Shown one piece after another: positions 15,563-23,740 of a stretch of 64,000 nucleotides of DNA (position 1 is the first letter of the stretch; each line of letters begins with the position of its first letter). The notes beneath the pieces are model-generated. The model saw only the letters and a list, made by a program, of their open reading frames with translations, was not told the origin of the DNA and ran no database searches. The position numbers and the translations under genes are program-made. The DNA is from Corynebacterium comes (lineage in GTDB: Bacteria > Actinomycetota > Actinomycetes > Mycobacteriales > Mycobacteriaceae): NCBI RefSeq assembly GCF_009734405.1, contig NZ_CP046454.1:19517-83516 (forward strand), in the 5' to 3' direction.

Positions 15563-16356
15563 AAGGTGATGCCGTGCTGGGCGAACCAGGGGGCAGGGTC
15601 GACGGCGCCGCTGCCGGTGGGGTAGAGCTCAAAATGCAGGTGGGACCCGGTGGAAAAACCTCGGTTACCCATACCGGCGATCTTCTGGCCGGCGGTGACC
15701 TGCTCGCCGACGCTGACGTCGAGGGTTTCCATGTGGCCGTAGACGGCAATGGAGCCATCGTCGTGCTGGATGCGGATCCACTGGCCGAAACCGGAGGCCG
15801 GACCGGAGTCGATGACGGTGCCGCCCATGGCGGCGAGAATCGGGGTACCCACGACGTTGGCGATGTCGAGGCCGGCGTGAAGGCTGCCCCAGCGCATACC
15901 GAAACCGGAGGTGAAGGTGCCCTCGGTGGGCTTGACCACAGAGGCGGACGGGGCCTGCGCGGCCAGCTCTGCCTCCGCGGCGGCAGCCTCAGCAGCGGCA
16001 GCCTCTGCTTCAGCGGCGGCGATTGCCTCTGCCTCGGCGGCGATTGCCTCTGCCTCGGCGGCAGCACGCTCGGCGGCGAGTTCGATGGACTTGTTCAGCT
16101 GCTCGTCGAGGTTGTTCACCGGCTTGTGCTCGGCGATGGTCAGGATCTGCGGGGCGGAATCGGTCTCGGGGTAGAGCACCTGCTGCGAGTCGTTGGCAAG
16201 CTGGTAGTCGGCGGTGAAGGATTTCTGGGCGGGGACGGAATCGGCCTGCAGAGTCGCTGCGGCCGCGCCGCCGATGCCGGCGGTGGAGACTGCGCCGATG
16301 GCAGCGGCCATGAGGGCGATGCGGTTCTTAGTGGACCGCTGATTCGGGCTGGAAAT
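15559..16356 (-). CDS. M23-family peptidoglycan endopeptidase, copy 1
   Basis: Exported cell-wall hydrolase. It has a signal sequence (RIALMAAAIGAVSTAGIGGAA), an Ala/Glu-rich coiled coil (about 90-135, much longer than in the two paralogues), and a C-terminal LytM/M23 domain with zinc ligands in GFGMRWGSLHAGLD, the GYGxxHxH-like segment VYGHMETLDV and SHLHFELYP. It should cleave peptide cross-links in murein. No ATG or GTG has a good ribosome-binding site, but ATT at 16356 follows AGGAG with seven bases of spacing, and alignment with copies 2 and 3 places the start there; initiation may be at this rare codon. The 3' 404 bp are identical to copy 2. Confidence 0.85.
   Translation of the reverse strand: MSSPNQRSTKNRIALMAAAIGAVSTAGIGGAAAATLQADSVPAQKSFTADYQLANDSQQVLYPETDSAPQILTIAEHKPVNNLDEQLNKSIELAAERAAAEAEAIAAEAEAIAAAEAEAAAAEAAAAEAELAAQAPSASVVKPTEGTFTSGFGMRWGSLHAGLDIANVVGTPILAAMGGTVIDSGPASGFGQWIRIQHDDGSIAVYGHMETLDVSVGEQVTAGQKIAGMGNRGFSTGSHLHFELYPTGSGAVDPAPWFAQHGITF
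15560..15963. repeat. 404-bp inverted repeat, left copy
   Basis: Base-by-base comparison shows that 15560-15963 is the exact reverse complement of 27374-27777. It encodes the C-terminal M23 domain of copies 1 and 2. It begins at the stop codons and ends inside the Ala-rich linker, where the two genes diverge abruptly. Confidence 0.97.
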
Positions 16357-16696
16357 GGTTCTACTCCTGTCATGCTGCCCGCTGCACGGGCCTGGGCGAT
16401 AACTCAATCGTGAGCACATCGTGACCGTTTCGTTATTGATTCGCAGAACCATACATACGGGCCTTGGGGTATGCAAGCCCCCCGTCAGCCTATAATTTGA
16501 CTGTCAGAATCCCGGGCCGTATGCAGGGGGAAAAGCCCAGGTTAGCGCGCAAGTGGGAGAAGGGTGTCAGGATTCTTCCAGCTCAGACCCAGTTTCTGAG
16601 TGGAGAAATGCGCTCCGAATCACAAAGACCACACGCTCCCGGGAGCGTGTGGCCTTGAAGGAAAGGTGGGGAGGGGGTGGCGTGGATAAGCGGGGG
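16357..16696. other. Promoter region of M23 copy 1 and intergenic DNA
   Basis: About 340 bp without a supported gene. The minus strand at 16422-16440 carries AATAACGAAACGGTCAC, nearly identical to AATAACGGAACGGTCAC before M23 copy 2 (26928-26944), and a looser version lies before copy 3 (about 39836-39857). This is presumably a shared regulator site; MtrA-type direct repeats are a possible explanation. The right part holds the hairpin at 16629-16652. Confidence 0.5.
16629..16652 (-). terminator. Perfect 24-bp palindrome, terminator on the minus strand
   Basis: CCACACGCTCCC is followed directly by its reverse complement GGGAGCGTGTGG. Read on the minus strand, the hairpin is followed by TCTTTGTG, a reasonable U-rich tail. 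It lies about 45 bp downstream of the stop of the truncated membrane-protein frame, so it probably terminated that lost operon. Confidence 0.7.
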
Positions 16697-16858
16697 TCAG
16701 ACAGCTCTACGCCGGTGGAACCCGTGATAGAAGACGGCCGTGATGATGGCGACGCCAGCCAGCGCGGCGTACATGGTGCCGTAACCGCGGGAAGCGACCA
16801 AGGCTTCCCGGAGGAGCATCGTCACCGCGTAAGTCACGAAAAAAGAACCGCTTTGGGA
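16697..16858 (-). pseudogene. 3' fragment of a membrane transporter gene
   Basis: On the minus strand a frame ends at 16697 and reads SFFVTYAVTMLLREALVASR, then GYGTMYAALAGVAIITAVFY, then HGFHRRRAV and stop. This looks like the last helix and a half of a polytopic transporter (an MFS-type ending is my best guess). It has no start and fuses at about 16860 directly to the cut end of the multicopper oxidase remnant, indicating an internal deletion that joined two genes of one former operon. Confidence 0.5.
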
Positions 16859-16862
16859 TGAA

Positions 16863-17125
16863 CTAGTCCCCGGGGCTCACCCGCCAGGTCCATCCCGGAA
16901 TCGTGCCATTATAAGCCAGAACCTGAGCCTGACATCCGCGGATATCCACCTCTTGCTGGGCGGCAACTATCTTCACCTGCAGTAGCCCGTCCTGGCTGTG
17001 AAGTACTTCCGGCTGCCATAGGTCTCCTCCCACGAGGATGCCCGCGTCGTCGCCACCAGAGACCTGGGAGAAGAGGCGGATGGGTGGGCCCAGGGCAACC
17101 CGGTCTTGGAGACGCCGATTCCACC
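16863..17125 (-). pseudogene. 5' fragment of a multicopper oxidase gene
   Basis: A minus-strand frame reads GGDLWQPEVLHSQDGLLQVK, then AAQQEVDIRGCQAQVLAYNG, then TIPGWTWRVSPGD and stop at 16863. This is the first beta-strand region of a multicopper oxidase, where families read YNGTIPGPTxRVxPGD, and everything beyond, including all copper ligands, is missing. The upstream N-terminus also seems frame-disturbed. It follows the SHOCT gene by about 35 bp in transcription order, so a SHOCT-oxidase copper operon stood here before deletion. A full-length oxidase survives at 47.4 kb. Confidence 0.6.
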
Positions 17126-17160
17126 CGGGCCCATTGTCCTCGGCTGAGTGGCGTCAGGGC

Positions 17161-17439
17161 CTAATCTTTATCCTTACGGTTCTCAAGACGCCGCCGTTTC
17201 TCGTCGTACTCAGTGGCGTCGATCTCCCCTCGGGCATAGCGCTCATCGAGCATGTCTCGTGCCCGATTGCGCTCCGGTCCCTGAGCCCTGTCATCGCCTC
17301 CTGGGCCTCGTCCTATTCGGCCGCGGAAAATGCCGACCATGATCATGATCAAGACCACGATACCGAGCACGAGTAGGGCCAGGACCAACCAGCCCATTCC
17401 CATGCCCCAGCCCCCCATGTGGTCTCCATCCCAGTGCAT
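17161..17439 (-). CDS. Small SHOCT-domain membrane protein
   Basis: The 92-residue protein has a Gly/Met/Trp-rich N-terminus (MHWDGDHMGGWGMGMG) that could bind copper, one transmembrane helix (about 17-38), a basic linker, and a C-terminal SHOCT motif (ARDMLDERYARGEIDATEYDEKRRRLE). The ATG is well supported by GAAGGAG six bases before it. Such proteins commonly sit in copper-resistance operons of actinobacteria. It heads a minus-strand unit whose second gene, a multicopper oxidase, is truncated. A CopR-type direct repeat lies about 185 bp upstream. Confidence 0.75.
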   Translation of the reverse strand: MHWDGDHMGGWGMGMGWLVLALLVLGIVVLIMIMVGIFRGRIGRGPGGDDRAQGPERNRARDMLDERYARGEIDATEYDEKRRRLENRKDKD

Positions 17440-17915
17440 GTTTCACTCCTTCGGGGTTTCCCGAGCAGCTGACCATCGTCGCCGGGGGAGCGCCAGGCCT
17501 TCCACATTTTCCGGATCAGTACCGCCAGCAGCTCTTCTTCTGCCTGTGGCCACCAGAATAGGTGGCATGCTCTCCTACCTCGACTATTGAGGAGAACCCA
17601 GTCACAAAGCCAGTCTGGGACGAGAATCTTCACGAATTCTTCATCAGAGAGGACATGCAGGAACTCATCCTGGGTGGCTGTCTTTATCTCCAGAGAAGGG
17701 CAGCTGAATGATCACGTCAGACGAGGCTTGCTGTCAGGGGCAGAAGTCGTTTGCCTGCCTTTACCTCACGGAGGATGTGTGTGGCTAGGCGCCGAGGTAT
17801 GACACTGTCACGCGGAGTCGATAGTAGGTCAGAGACGGTTTCGCTGGCCTGAGGGTGAACGCGGCTTCGGACTGTTCTCGAAACTGCCCCCACTGGTGAC
17901 TGGCAGGGGGAAGCG
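17440..17915. other. Intergenic region upstream of the SHOCT gene
   Basis: No supported gene in about 475 bp. Apart from the CopR-like repeat, the plus strand has a 36-codon stretch (about 17601-17711, containing HEFFIREDMQELILGG) that looks protein-like but lacks a normal start codon despite an AGGAG before it; it may be relic coding DNA. Confidence 0.45.
17624..17643 (-). promoter_or_regulatory. CopR-type direct repeat before the SHOCT/oxidase unit
   Basis: Minus strand: TGAAGAATT, spacer CG, TGAAGATTC. Two 9-mers with a 2-base spacer match the arrangement at 49897 and 39533 and the motif I recall for Corynebacterium glutamicum CopR. The site precedes the truncated copper operon at 17.4-16.9 kb. 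Confidence 0.6.
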
Positions 17916-20003
17916 TCAGTGCGTGGGCTTATCTTCGTGGTCGATGCCAGCGTGTTCCTTGCCCTTCTGGAAGTTGAGCAGGCGCAGCGCGTTTGCGACG
18001 ACGATGAGAGTGGATCCCTCGTGGATAAGCACGACGGCGCCGATATTCAACCCGAGGAAGGTCGCGATGATGAGGACAACGACGACTGCGAGGCTGGCGA
18101 TGAGGTTTTGCCGGATGATCTGGCCAGTCGCCCGACTCAGCCGGACAGCGAACGGGACGCGTCCGAGGTCGTCACTCATCAACGCGATGTCACAGGTCTC
18201 CAGCGCGACCGTCGACCCAGCGGCACCCATCGCAATGCCGACGTCGGCGCGGGCCATGGCGGGGGCATCGTTGACACCGTCGCCGACCATCGCGATCGGA
18301 TGGTATGTCTTGGCCAGGCCCGTGATGTGGGTGACCTTATCCTCGGGGAGCAGCTCTCCGATCGCCGTGTCGACGCCGACTTCCCGGCCGACCGCGTCGG
18401 CCACCCGCTGGTTGTCGCCGGAGATCATGACCAGATGGCCCACCCCTGTGTCCCGGAGCATGCTGAGCACCTGGGCAGATTCGTTGCGGGAGGCATCCAT
18501 CACTCCGACGACCCCAAGGAAGCGGTCACCACGACGGACCACCATCAACGTCTGCCCCGAGTCGCGGGCCTTCGTGTAGGCCTCGGCCAGCGAAGGAGGC
18601 AGCTTAAGCTGCTGCTCGTCGAACATGCGGAGGTTGCCCACTTCCACCCGTTCTCCGTCGATCGTCGCAGTGATGCCGCGTCCAGTGAGGGCAGAGAGAT
18701 CGGTGGCCACCAACCGCTCGGTCTCCGGGACGCGGGGGGCAAGGTCGCGGACGATCGCGGCAGCGAGGGGGTGATCGCTGAGCGATTCGACAGCCACAAG
18801 TGTGGGGATCAGTTCCGCTTCGGACGTATCGTTGGCGGGGGCCAGTGAGGTCACTCGGGGCGCGCCCCACGTGAGGGTGCCGGTCTTGTCGAACGCTATC
18901 GCCTTTACTCGGCCCAGTGTCTCGAGCGGGGCACCGCCCTTGACGAGCACGCCGGCCCGGGCAGCGCGAGCCACACCCGCCAGGACCGCGGCTGGGGTGG
19001 CGATCGCGAGAGCACATGGACTCGCGGCGACGAGCACGGTCATGGCGAGGTAGAAAGCGTCGGAGAACGGTTGCGCGAACACGAACATCGACACCAACAA
19101 GGTGGCGATGACCCCGAGGATCACGGCGGGCACGTACCAGCGCTGGAACCGGTCGATGAACTGCTGGGTCGGGGACGCGGCCTGGTCGGCGGTGCGAACG
19201 AGCTCGACGACTTTGCTCAGCGTTGAGTCGGCGGCGGTCGCGGTGACCTCGATCTCGAGCACGCCGGACCCGTTCACGGTGCCGGCGAACACTCGATTGG
19301 CGGCGGGGAGGGTGTCAATCGTGTGCATCGTCCGCTGTGGGTCGGCCACCGGTTCCTTCTCCACGGGGATCGACTCGCCCGTGACCGCTGATTGATCAAC
19401 GGCGGACATCCCGGAGATCACGAACCCGTCCGAGGGGATGCGGGAATTCGGGCGGATGACCACGATGTCTCCGACCACGAGTTCCTCCACGGGCACTTCC
19501 ACGGGTTCGGTATCACCGCGGCGCACCAGGGCGTGGCGGGGGGCGAGTTCGGCGAGGGCCTCAATGGACTTGCTGGCGCGGCTGAGGGCGTACTCCTCGA
19601 GGGCGTGGCCGAGGCTGAACAAGAACAGCAGCACCGCTCCCTCCGCCCACCGGCCGATGAGGGCAGCGCCGACCGCGGCGACAAGCATGAGGAAGTCAAC
19701 CTCGAACTTCCCCCGCAGCGTGGAGGAGATCGCGGTGCGGATGGTGAAGAACCCGCCGAAGAAGTAGGTGGCGAGAAAGAACGCCAACGGCCATCCGACC
19801 ATCGGCAGCCCCAAGGCGAACTGCGCAATCATCCCACCGGCGTAAGTGACGCCGGCGGCGATCGAGAACCCCAACTCCCAGCGTGCGGAGCCGTGGGCAT
19901 GATCGCCGGTAGGGGTGGTCGGCGCTGTCGGTGTCAGGGTTGTGGAGGATCCGTTCGGGGCATGGGGCTGGCCGGGGTCATGGCCGTGGTCGGGCGTGCT
20001 CAT
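17916..20003 (-). CDS. P1B-4-type metal-exporting ATPase
   Basis: A 695-residue heavy-metal P-type ATPase. It has a His-rich N-terminus without an HMA domain, the membrane metal motif SPC (VAASPCALAIATPAA), phosphorylation site DKTGTLT, phosphatase loop TGES, HP-type Asp-His motif SDHPLAAAI and hinge GDGVNDAP. In the last helix it has HEGST (VVLIHEGSTLIVVANALRLL). SPC plus HEG(G)ST defines the P1B-4 group, which exports Co2+, Ni2+, Fe2+ or Zn2+/Cd2+ depending on the member. It stands alone with no adjacent sensor gene, so its control and exact substrate are unknown. Confidence 0.88.
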   Translation of the reverse strand: MSTPDHGHDPGQPHAPNGSSTTLTPTAPTTPTGDHAHGSARWELGFSIAAGVTYAGGMIAQFALGLPMVGWPLAFFLATYFFGGFFTIRTAISSTLRGKFEVDFLMLVAAVGAALIGRWAEGAVLLFLFSLGHALEEYALSRASKSIEALAELAPRHALVRRGDTEPVEVPVEELVVGDIVVIRPNSRIPSDGFVISGMSAVDQSAVTGESIPVEKEPVADPQRTMHTIDTLPAANRVFAGTVNGSGVLEIEVTATAADSTLSKVVELVRTADQAASPTQQFIDRFQRWYVPAVILGVIATLLVSMFVFAQPFSDAFYLAMTVLVAASPCALAIATPAAVLAGVARAARAGVLVKGGAPLETLGRVKAIAFDKTGTLTWGAPRVTSLAPANDTSEAELIPTLVAVESLSDHPLAAAIVRDLAPRVPETERLVATDLSALTGRGITATIDGERVEVGNLRMFDEQQLKLPPSLAEAYTKARDSGQTLMVVRRGDRFLGVVGVMDASRNESAQVLSMLRDTGVGHLVMISGDNQRVADAVGREVGVDTAIGELLPEDKVTHITGLAKTYHPIAMVGDGVNDAPAMARADVGIAMGAAGSTVALETCDIALMSDDLGRVPFAVRLSRATGQIIRQNLIASLAVVVVLIIATFLGLNIGAVVLIHEGSTLIVVANALRLLNFQKGKEHAGIDHEDKPTH

Positions 20004-20126
20004 GCCTGTAGCCTAGCCGGGAAAACCCCTTATTGAAAGCTTATTGAAAATGCTTGATGGCATCCGGTCTGGTACGGCCCACGCAAGTGTGAGGCGGGTT
20101 GAACGGTGCTGCGGGGAAGGCCACGG

Positions 20127-21167
20127 TTAGAACCGTTCGCGCTGGCGACGAGCGAATTTTCGGGAGTGATCCGGTCGACTGTCACCGTAGCGGTCGTGCA
20201 ACATGCGTGAACGGTCACCGGAGGATGCGGACGTGGTGGTTCCGGTAGGGGCGGGGCCAGGGGTGTCGTTCTCCGGATGAGTGGTGCGGAGGGTGCCCAT
20301 CGTGCCGGAATCCGTGTCACCGTCCTGTTGGTCCGTGGTCTGCTCGGCGGATGCGGCGTCGACGGAAAGCTCGGCCTCCTCGCGGCGCACGCGGCGGCGT
20401 TCCTTTAACTCCGCCCAGATGAAGTAGCCCAGGCCGAGCGGGGCCATGATGCCAAAGGCGATCCACTGGAAGGCGTAGGACAGGTGTGAGCCGCGGTCGA
20501 GCATGGGCACCGGGATGGCGTTGATCTCCCCGGCCTGTCCCTCGGCCAGCTGCACATAGTCCTGTGCGAGATCTGTGCCGGTCACCTCGGCGATCTGCTC
20601 GGTGTTGATGCCGTAGACCTGGCGGTAGCCCTGGTCCTCGATCGGCGGGGACATCGGTGTCTGCTCGGCAAATCGGGCGTGGCCGAGAATGGACTGCTCA
20701 CCGGTCGGCGGGGTGTCCATCGGGGGGACACCGCCCTCGAACGGCGGTTGAAAACCACGGTTGACCAGGATCACCTCACCGGAGTTCAGCTGGAAGGGGG
20801 TCAGGGCGTGGAAGGCGGGGGAGGAGTCGACCGGACGGTTGCGCATCAAGACCTCATCCTCGGGCAGATAGTGGCCCTCAAGGATGACCCGCGCCCATTC
20901 CTCCTCAGGCTCAATGCTGCCCTGGGCGTCGAAGACCTCCTCGGCGGGGACGGGCTCGACCTCGAAGGCGGCCTCGATCTGATCGTTGCGCTCGACGATG
21001 GCACCGTCCCTGCTCAGCTGCCATGGGGCCAGAAAGGTAAAGGAGAAATAGGAGAAGGCGATGATGGCGAGGACACCGAACACCCAGCCGGGCCGGAGGA
21101 ATGTCCTCCAGCCCTTCTTCTGCGCGGCCCGCTCGTACCTGCGTTCATGTGTGCTGCTCACGGCCAT
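20127..21167 (-). CDS. SURF1-family cytochrome oxidase assembly protein
   Basis: From the ATG at 21167 (GGGGAAG upstream) the 346-residue protein has the SURF1 plan: an N-terminal transmembrane helix (GWVFGVLAIIAFSYFSFTFL), a periplasmic domain with the family motifs LAPWQLSRD, LEGHYLPEDEVLMRNRPVD and ILVNRGFQPP, and a C-terminal helix (SYAFQWIAFGIMAPLGLGYFIW). A long Ser/Thr/Glu-rich tail follows. SURF1 helps insert heme a during assembly of aa3 oxidase. A housekeeping assembly factor between two metal-export ATPases is unexpected and may be a spare for a metal-sensitive step. The 64-bp gap to cadA allows cotranscription. Confidence 0.85.
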   Translation of the reverse strand: MAVSSTHERRYERAAQKKGWRTFLRPGWVFGVLAIIAFSYFSFTFLAPWQLSRDGAIVERNDQIEAAFEVEPVPAEEVFDAQGSIEPEEEWARVILEGHYLPEDEVLMRNRPVDSSPAFHALTPFQLNSGEVILVNRGFQPPFEGGVPPMDTPPTGEQSILGHARFAEQTPMSPPIEDQGYRQVYGINTEQIAEVTGTDLAQDYVQLAEGQAGEINAIPVPMLDRGSHLSYAFQWIAFGIMAPLGLGYFIWAELKERRRVRREEAELSVDAASAEQTTDQQDGDTDSGTMGTLRTTHPENDTPGPAPTGTTTSASSGDRSRMLHDRYGDSRPDHSRKFARRQRERF

Positions 21168-21231
21168 GACTTCTACTTCCCCGTCCGGTGAGAAAATGCA
21201 TTCTTTTCCAGTGTGCTGATGGGTGAAAACA

Positions 21232-23205
21232 CTAGTAGACCCGGGTCTTTCCGTGCGCATCCTCATCCGTGGGAACCGTGGCCGTCGCCACCGGGTTGAG
21301 GTCAGGATGCTTGGTGCGGGCGGCCCGTAGGCCGTTGGTGATGACGATGACCTCGGCCACCTCGTGGACCAGGACCACCGCCGCCAGTCCCAGCACGCCG
21401 GTGATCGCCAGCGGGAGCAAAACGATGATGATCGCCAGGGACAGGACGATGTTCTGGTTGATGATGGCCCGTCCCCGGCGGGCATGGTGCAAGGCACGGG
21501 GGATCAGGCGCAGGTCATCGCCGGTAAACGCCACGTCCGCGGACTCGATGGCGGCGTCCGAGCCCCTGGCACCCATGGCGATGCCGATGTCTGCCGAGGC
21601 CAGGGCGGGGGCGTCGTTGATGCCGTCGCCGATCATCGCCACCGGACCCCGCTCATGCAGGTCAGCCACGGCCCGGGCCTTGTCCTCCGGGCGCAGCTGC
21701 GCACGGACGTCCTGGATGCCGGCCTCGACGGCCAGGGCCTGGGCGGTGCGGGTGTTATCGCCGGTGAGCATGGTGATCCCGAAGCCTTCGGCAGTCAGTG
21801 ACCTGATGACCTCGGGGGTTTCGGGGCGTAGTTCATCGCGGACCCCGACTATCCCGACGGGTTGGTCGTCGCGGTGGACGATGACCACGGTCATGCCCTG
21901 TTCTTCCAGGGACTCCACCTCGGTGGCCAGAGGCCCAGGGGAAAGCCAGCGGGGGCTACCCACGGCAATCCGGGTTCCGGTGATGACTCCGGTAATGCCC
22001 TGGCCGGCGGCCTCCGAAACCTGCTGGGCCACCGGAGGGTGGGGTGCGGCGGCGGTGATCGCCGCGGCCAGCGGATGGGTGGAGTGAGCCTCCAGTGCCG
22101 CCGCCCAGTCGAGGACCTCGGCCCGGTTGACTCCCCCGGTGGTGAGCACCTCCGTGACGGTGGGTCGGTTGCGGGTCAGGGTGCCGGTCTTGTCCAGGGC
22201 CAGATGCCGGATGCCGCCGAGGCGTTCAAAGGCGGCGCCGGATTTGATGACCACACCGAATTTACTGGCCGCCCCGATTGCCGAGACCACCGTGACCGGC
22301 ACCGAGATCGCCAACGCGCACGGGGAAGCGGCCACCAAGACGACCAGGGCACGCTCGATCCACACACCGGGATCACCGAGCAGGGAACCGATGGCGGCCA
22401 CGAGGATGGCCAGGATGAGGACCCCGGGCACCAGGGGGCGGGCCAGACGGTCAGCGATCCGGGCCCGTCGGCCCTTGTCGTTCTGGGCCTGCTCCACCAG
22501 CTTGACGACGGTGGTCAGGGAGTTGTCCGTGCCGGCGGCGGTGGCCTTGACCTCGAGGGCGCCGGAGGTGTTGATGGATCCGGCCAGCACCGCATCGCCG
22601 GGCCCGACTTCGACGGGGATGGATTCACCCGTGATCGCCGAGACATCCAGGCTGCTGTGACCTGAGCGGACCACCCCGTCGGTGGCCAGGCGTTCCCCGG
22701 CGGCCAGGCGCAGAATGTCCCCGGGGACGAGGTCTTCGACCTGTACGGTGCGGGCACCCCCGTGAGCAGCGACGATCGTGGCGGTCGAGGGGATGAGTGT
22801 CAGCAGGGCGCGCAGGCCCGAACGGGCCTTGTCCATCGCCTTATCCTCCAGCGCCTCGGCGATGGAGTAGAGGAAGGCCAGGGCGGCGGCCTCCTCAATG
22901 AATCCCAGCAGGACCGCACCGGTGGCGCTGATGGTCATCAGTAACCCGATGCCCAGTCGGCGAGAGGTGAACAGCCCCTTGAGTGCCCCGGGAACGAACT
23001 GGGAAGCACCCAGCAGAAGGGAAACCCAGAACAAGGTGGTGGCCATCAGTCCGGCCCCCGGGATAAACCACTCGAGGATCAGGCCGAGGAGCAGGGTCAG
23101 TCCGGAAGCCACCGGGAGGAGGATGGCGCGGTCACGCCACCACGGGGTGTGCTCATCTTCTTCGGTCATCGGTGCGGACGGTTCACAACCACAGGCAGAC
23201 GTCAT
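21232..23205 (-). CDS. cadA: Cadmium/zinc-type P1B ATPase
   Basis: A 657-residue heavy-metal ATPase starting at ATG 23205, which overlaps the cmtR TGA as ATGA. It has an N-terminal Cys cluster (TSACGCEPS), the membrane motif SPC (VAASPCALAISVPVT), DKTGTLTRN, TGES, THPLAAAI and GDGINDAPALASAD. The last membrane helix has HEVAEVIVITNGLRA rather than the HEGST of the neighbouring pump, indicating different specificity. Coupling to a CmtR-type Cd/Pb sensor makes Cd2+, Pb2+ or Zn2+ export the likely job. Confidence 0.88.
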   Translation of the reverse strand: MTSACGCEPSAPMTEEDEHTPWWRDRAILLPVASGLTLLLGLILEWFIPGAGLMATTLFWVSLLLGASQFVPGALKGLFTSRRLGIGLLMTISATGAVLLGFIEEAAALAFLYSIAEALEDKAMDKARSGLRALLTLIPSTATIVAAHGGARTVQVEDLVPGDILRLAAGERLATDGVVRSGHSSLDVSAITGESIPVEVGPGDAVLAGSINTSGALEVKATAAGTDNSLTTVVKLVEQAQNDKGRRARIADRLARPLVPGVLILAILVAAIGSLLGDPGVWIERALVVLVAASPCALAISVPVTVVSAIGAASKFGVVIKSGAAFERLGGIRHLALDKTGTLTRNRPTVTEVLTTGGVNRAEVLDWAAALEAHSTHPLAAAITAAAPHPPVAQQVSEAAGQGITGVITGTRIAVGSPRWLSPGPLATEVESLEEQGMTVVIVHRDDQPVGIVGVRDELRPETPEVIRSLTAEGFGITMLTGDNTRTAQALAVEAGIQDVRAQLRPEDKARAVADLHERGPVAMIGDGINDAPALASADIGIAMGARGSDAAIESADVAFTGDDLRLIPRALHHARRGRAIINQNIVLSLAIIIVLLPLAITGVLGLAAVVLVHEVAEVIVITNGLRAARTKHPDLNPVATATVPTDEDAHGKTRVY

Positions 23206-23567
23206 GACTGCTGGCCTCCGTCCGTATCGCAGCAACCGGCGACCGGGCACTGCGGGTCCAGGCAGGCGGCGTCCTCATCGACGGCGAGGGTGGTCTCCAG
23301 CAGAGCGGTCAAGGCCTGAGCCAGGTGGGCATCAGCAATGTCATAGCGGGTGCGCCGCCCCTCTGGCTCGGCGACCACGATCCCGCAGTCCCGCAGGCAC
23401 GTCAGGTGATTGGAGACGTTTGAGCGCGTCAACCCTAGTTCCCGGGCCAGTTGCGCCGGATAGTTCGGGGCATCGAGCAGGGACAACAGAATCCGGGACC
23501 GCGTGGGATCGGCCATGGCACGACCCAGGCGGTTCATCACATCGAGACGGGAAGCAATGGTCAGCAT
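23202..23567 (-). CDS. cmtR: CmtR-type Cd(II)/Pb(II) repressor, second copy
   Basis: A 121-residue protein from ATG 23567, closely similar over the first 100 residues to the CmtR at 8.7 kb, again with Cys57, Cys61 and Cys102 and additional Cys near the C-terminus (PQCPVAGCC). It should repress itself and the overlapping cadA until Cd or Pb binds. The operator palindrome includes the start codon. Two nearly equivalent sensors in one island should cross-regulate cadD and cadA. The open frame continues upstream, but that part has no homology. Confidence 0.92.
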   Translation of the reverse strand: MLTIASRLDVMNRLGRAMADPTRSRILLSLLDAPNYPAQLARELGLTRSNVSNHLTCLRDCGIVVAEPEGRRTRYDIADAHLAQALTALLETTLAVDEDAACLDPQCPVAGCCDTDGGQQS

Positions 23568-23576
23568 GCGCTGACC
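23559..23576. promoter_or_regulatory. Palindromic operator across the cmtR start codon
   Basis: GGTCAGC (23559-23565), then ATGC, then GCTGACC (23570-23576): perfect 7-bp arms with the cmtR ATG at 23567-23565 inside. On the minus strand CTGTATGG just upstream can be the -10, so transcription would start at or next to the ATG. Repressor binding would occlude polymerase directly. Confidence 0.6.
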
Positions 23577-23740
23577 ATACAGTGGTGAATGACTAATCTG
23601 CAAGCATCCCCTGGCGGGGTCGTCCTCGGGTACCTGGCCAGCATCAGGTGGGGGTCCTGAGACATATCCGGAGGCAGGAAGAGGGGCCCGTGGCATGGCA
23701 CATCTGCACGGGAGGATGTACCGGGTGCCTCTTTCACTCT

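Noticed and set aside
17349..17633. 94-codon minus-strand frame overlapping the SHOCT gene
   Set aside because: Different frame from the SHOCT protein, no domain, and it includes the SHOCT ribosome site.
20127..21497. Upstream extension of SURF1 by 110 codons
   Set aside because: The extra part is an out-of-frame reading of cadA; SURF1 similarity begins at the ATG at 21167.
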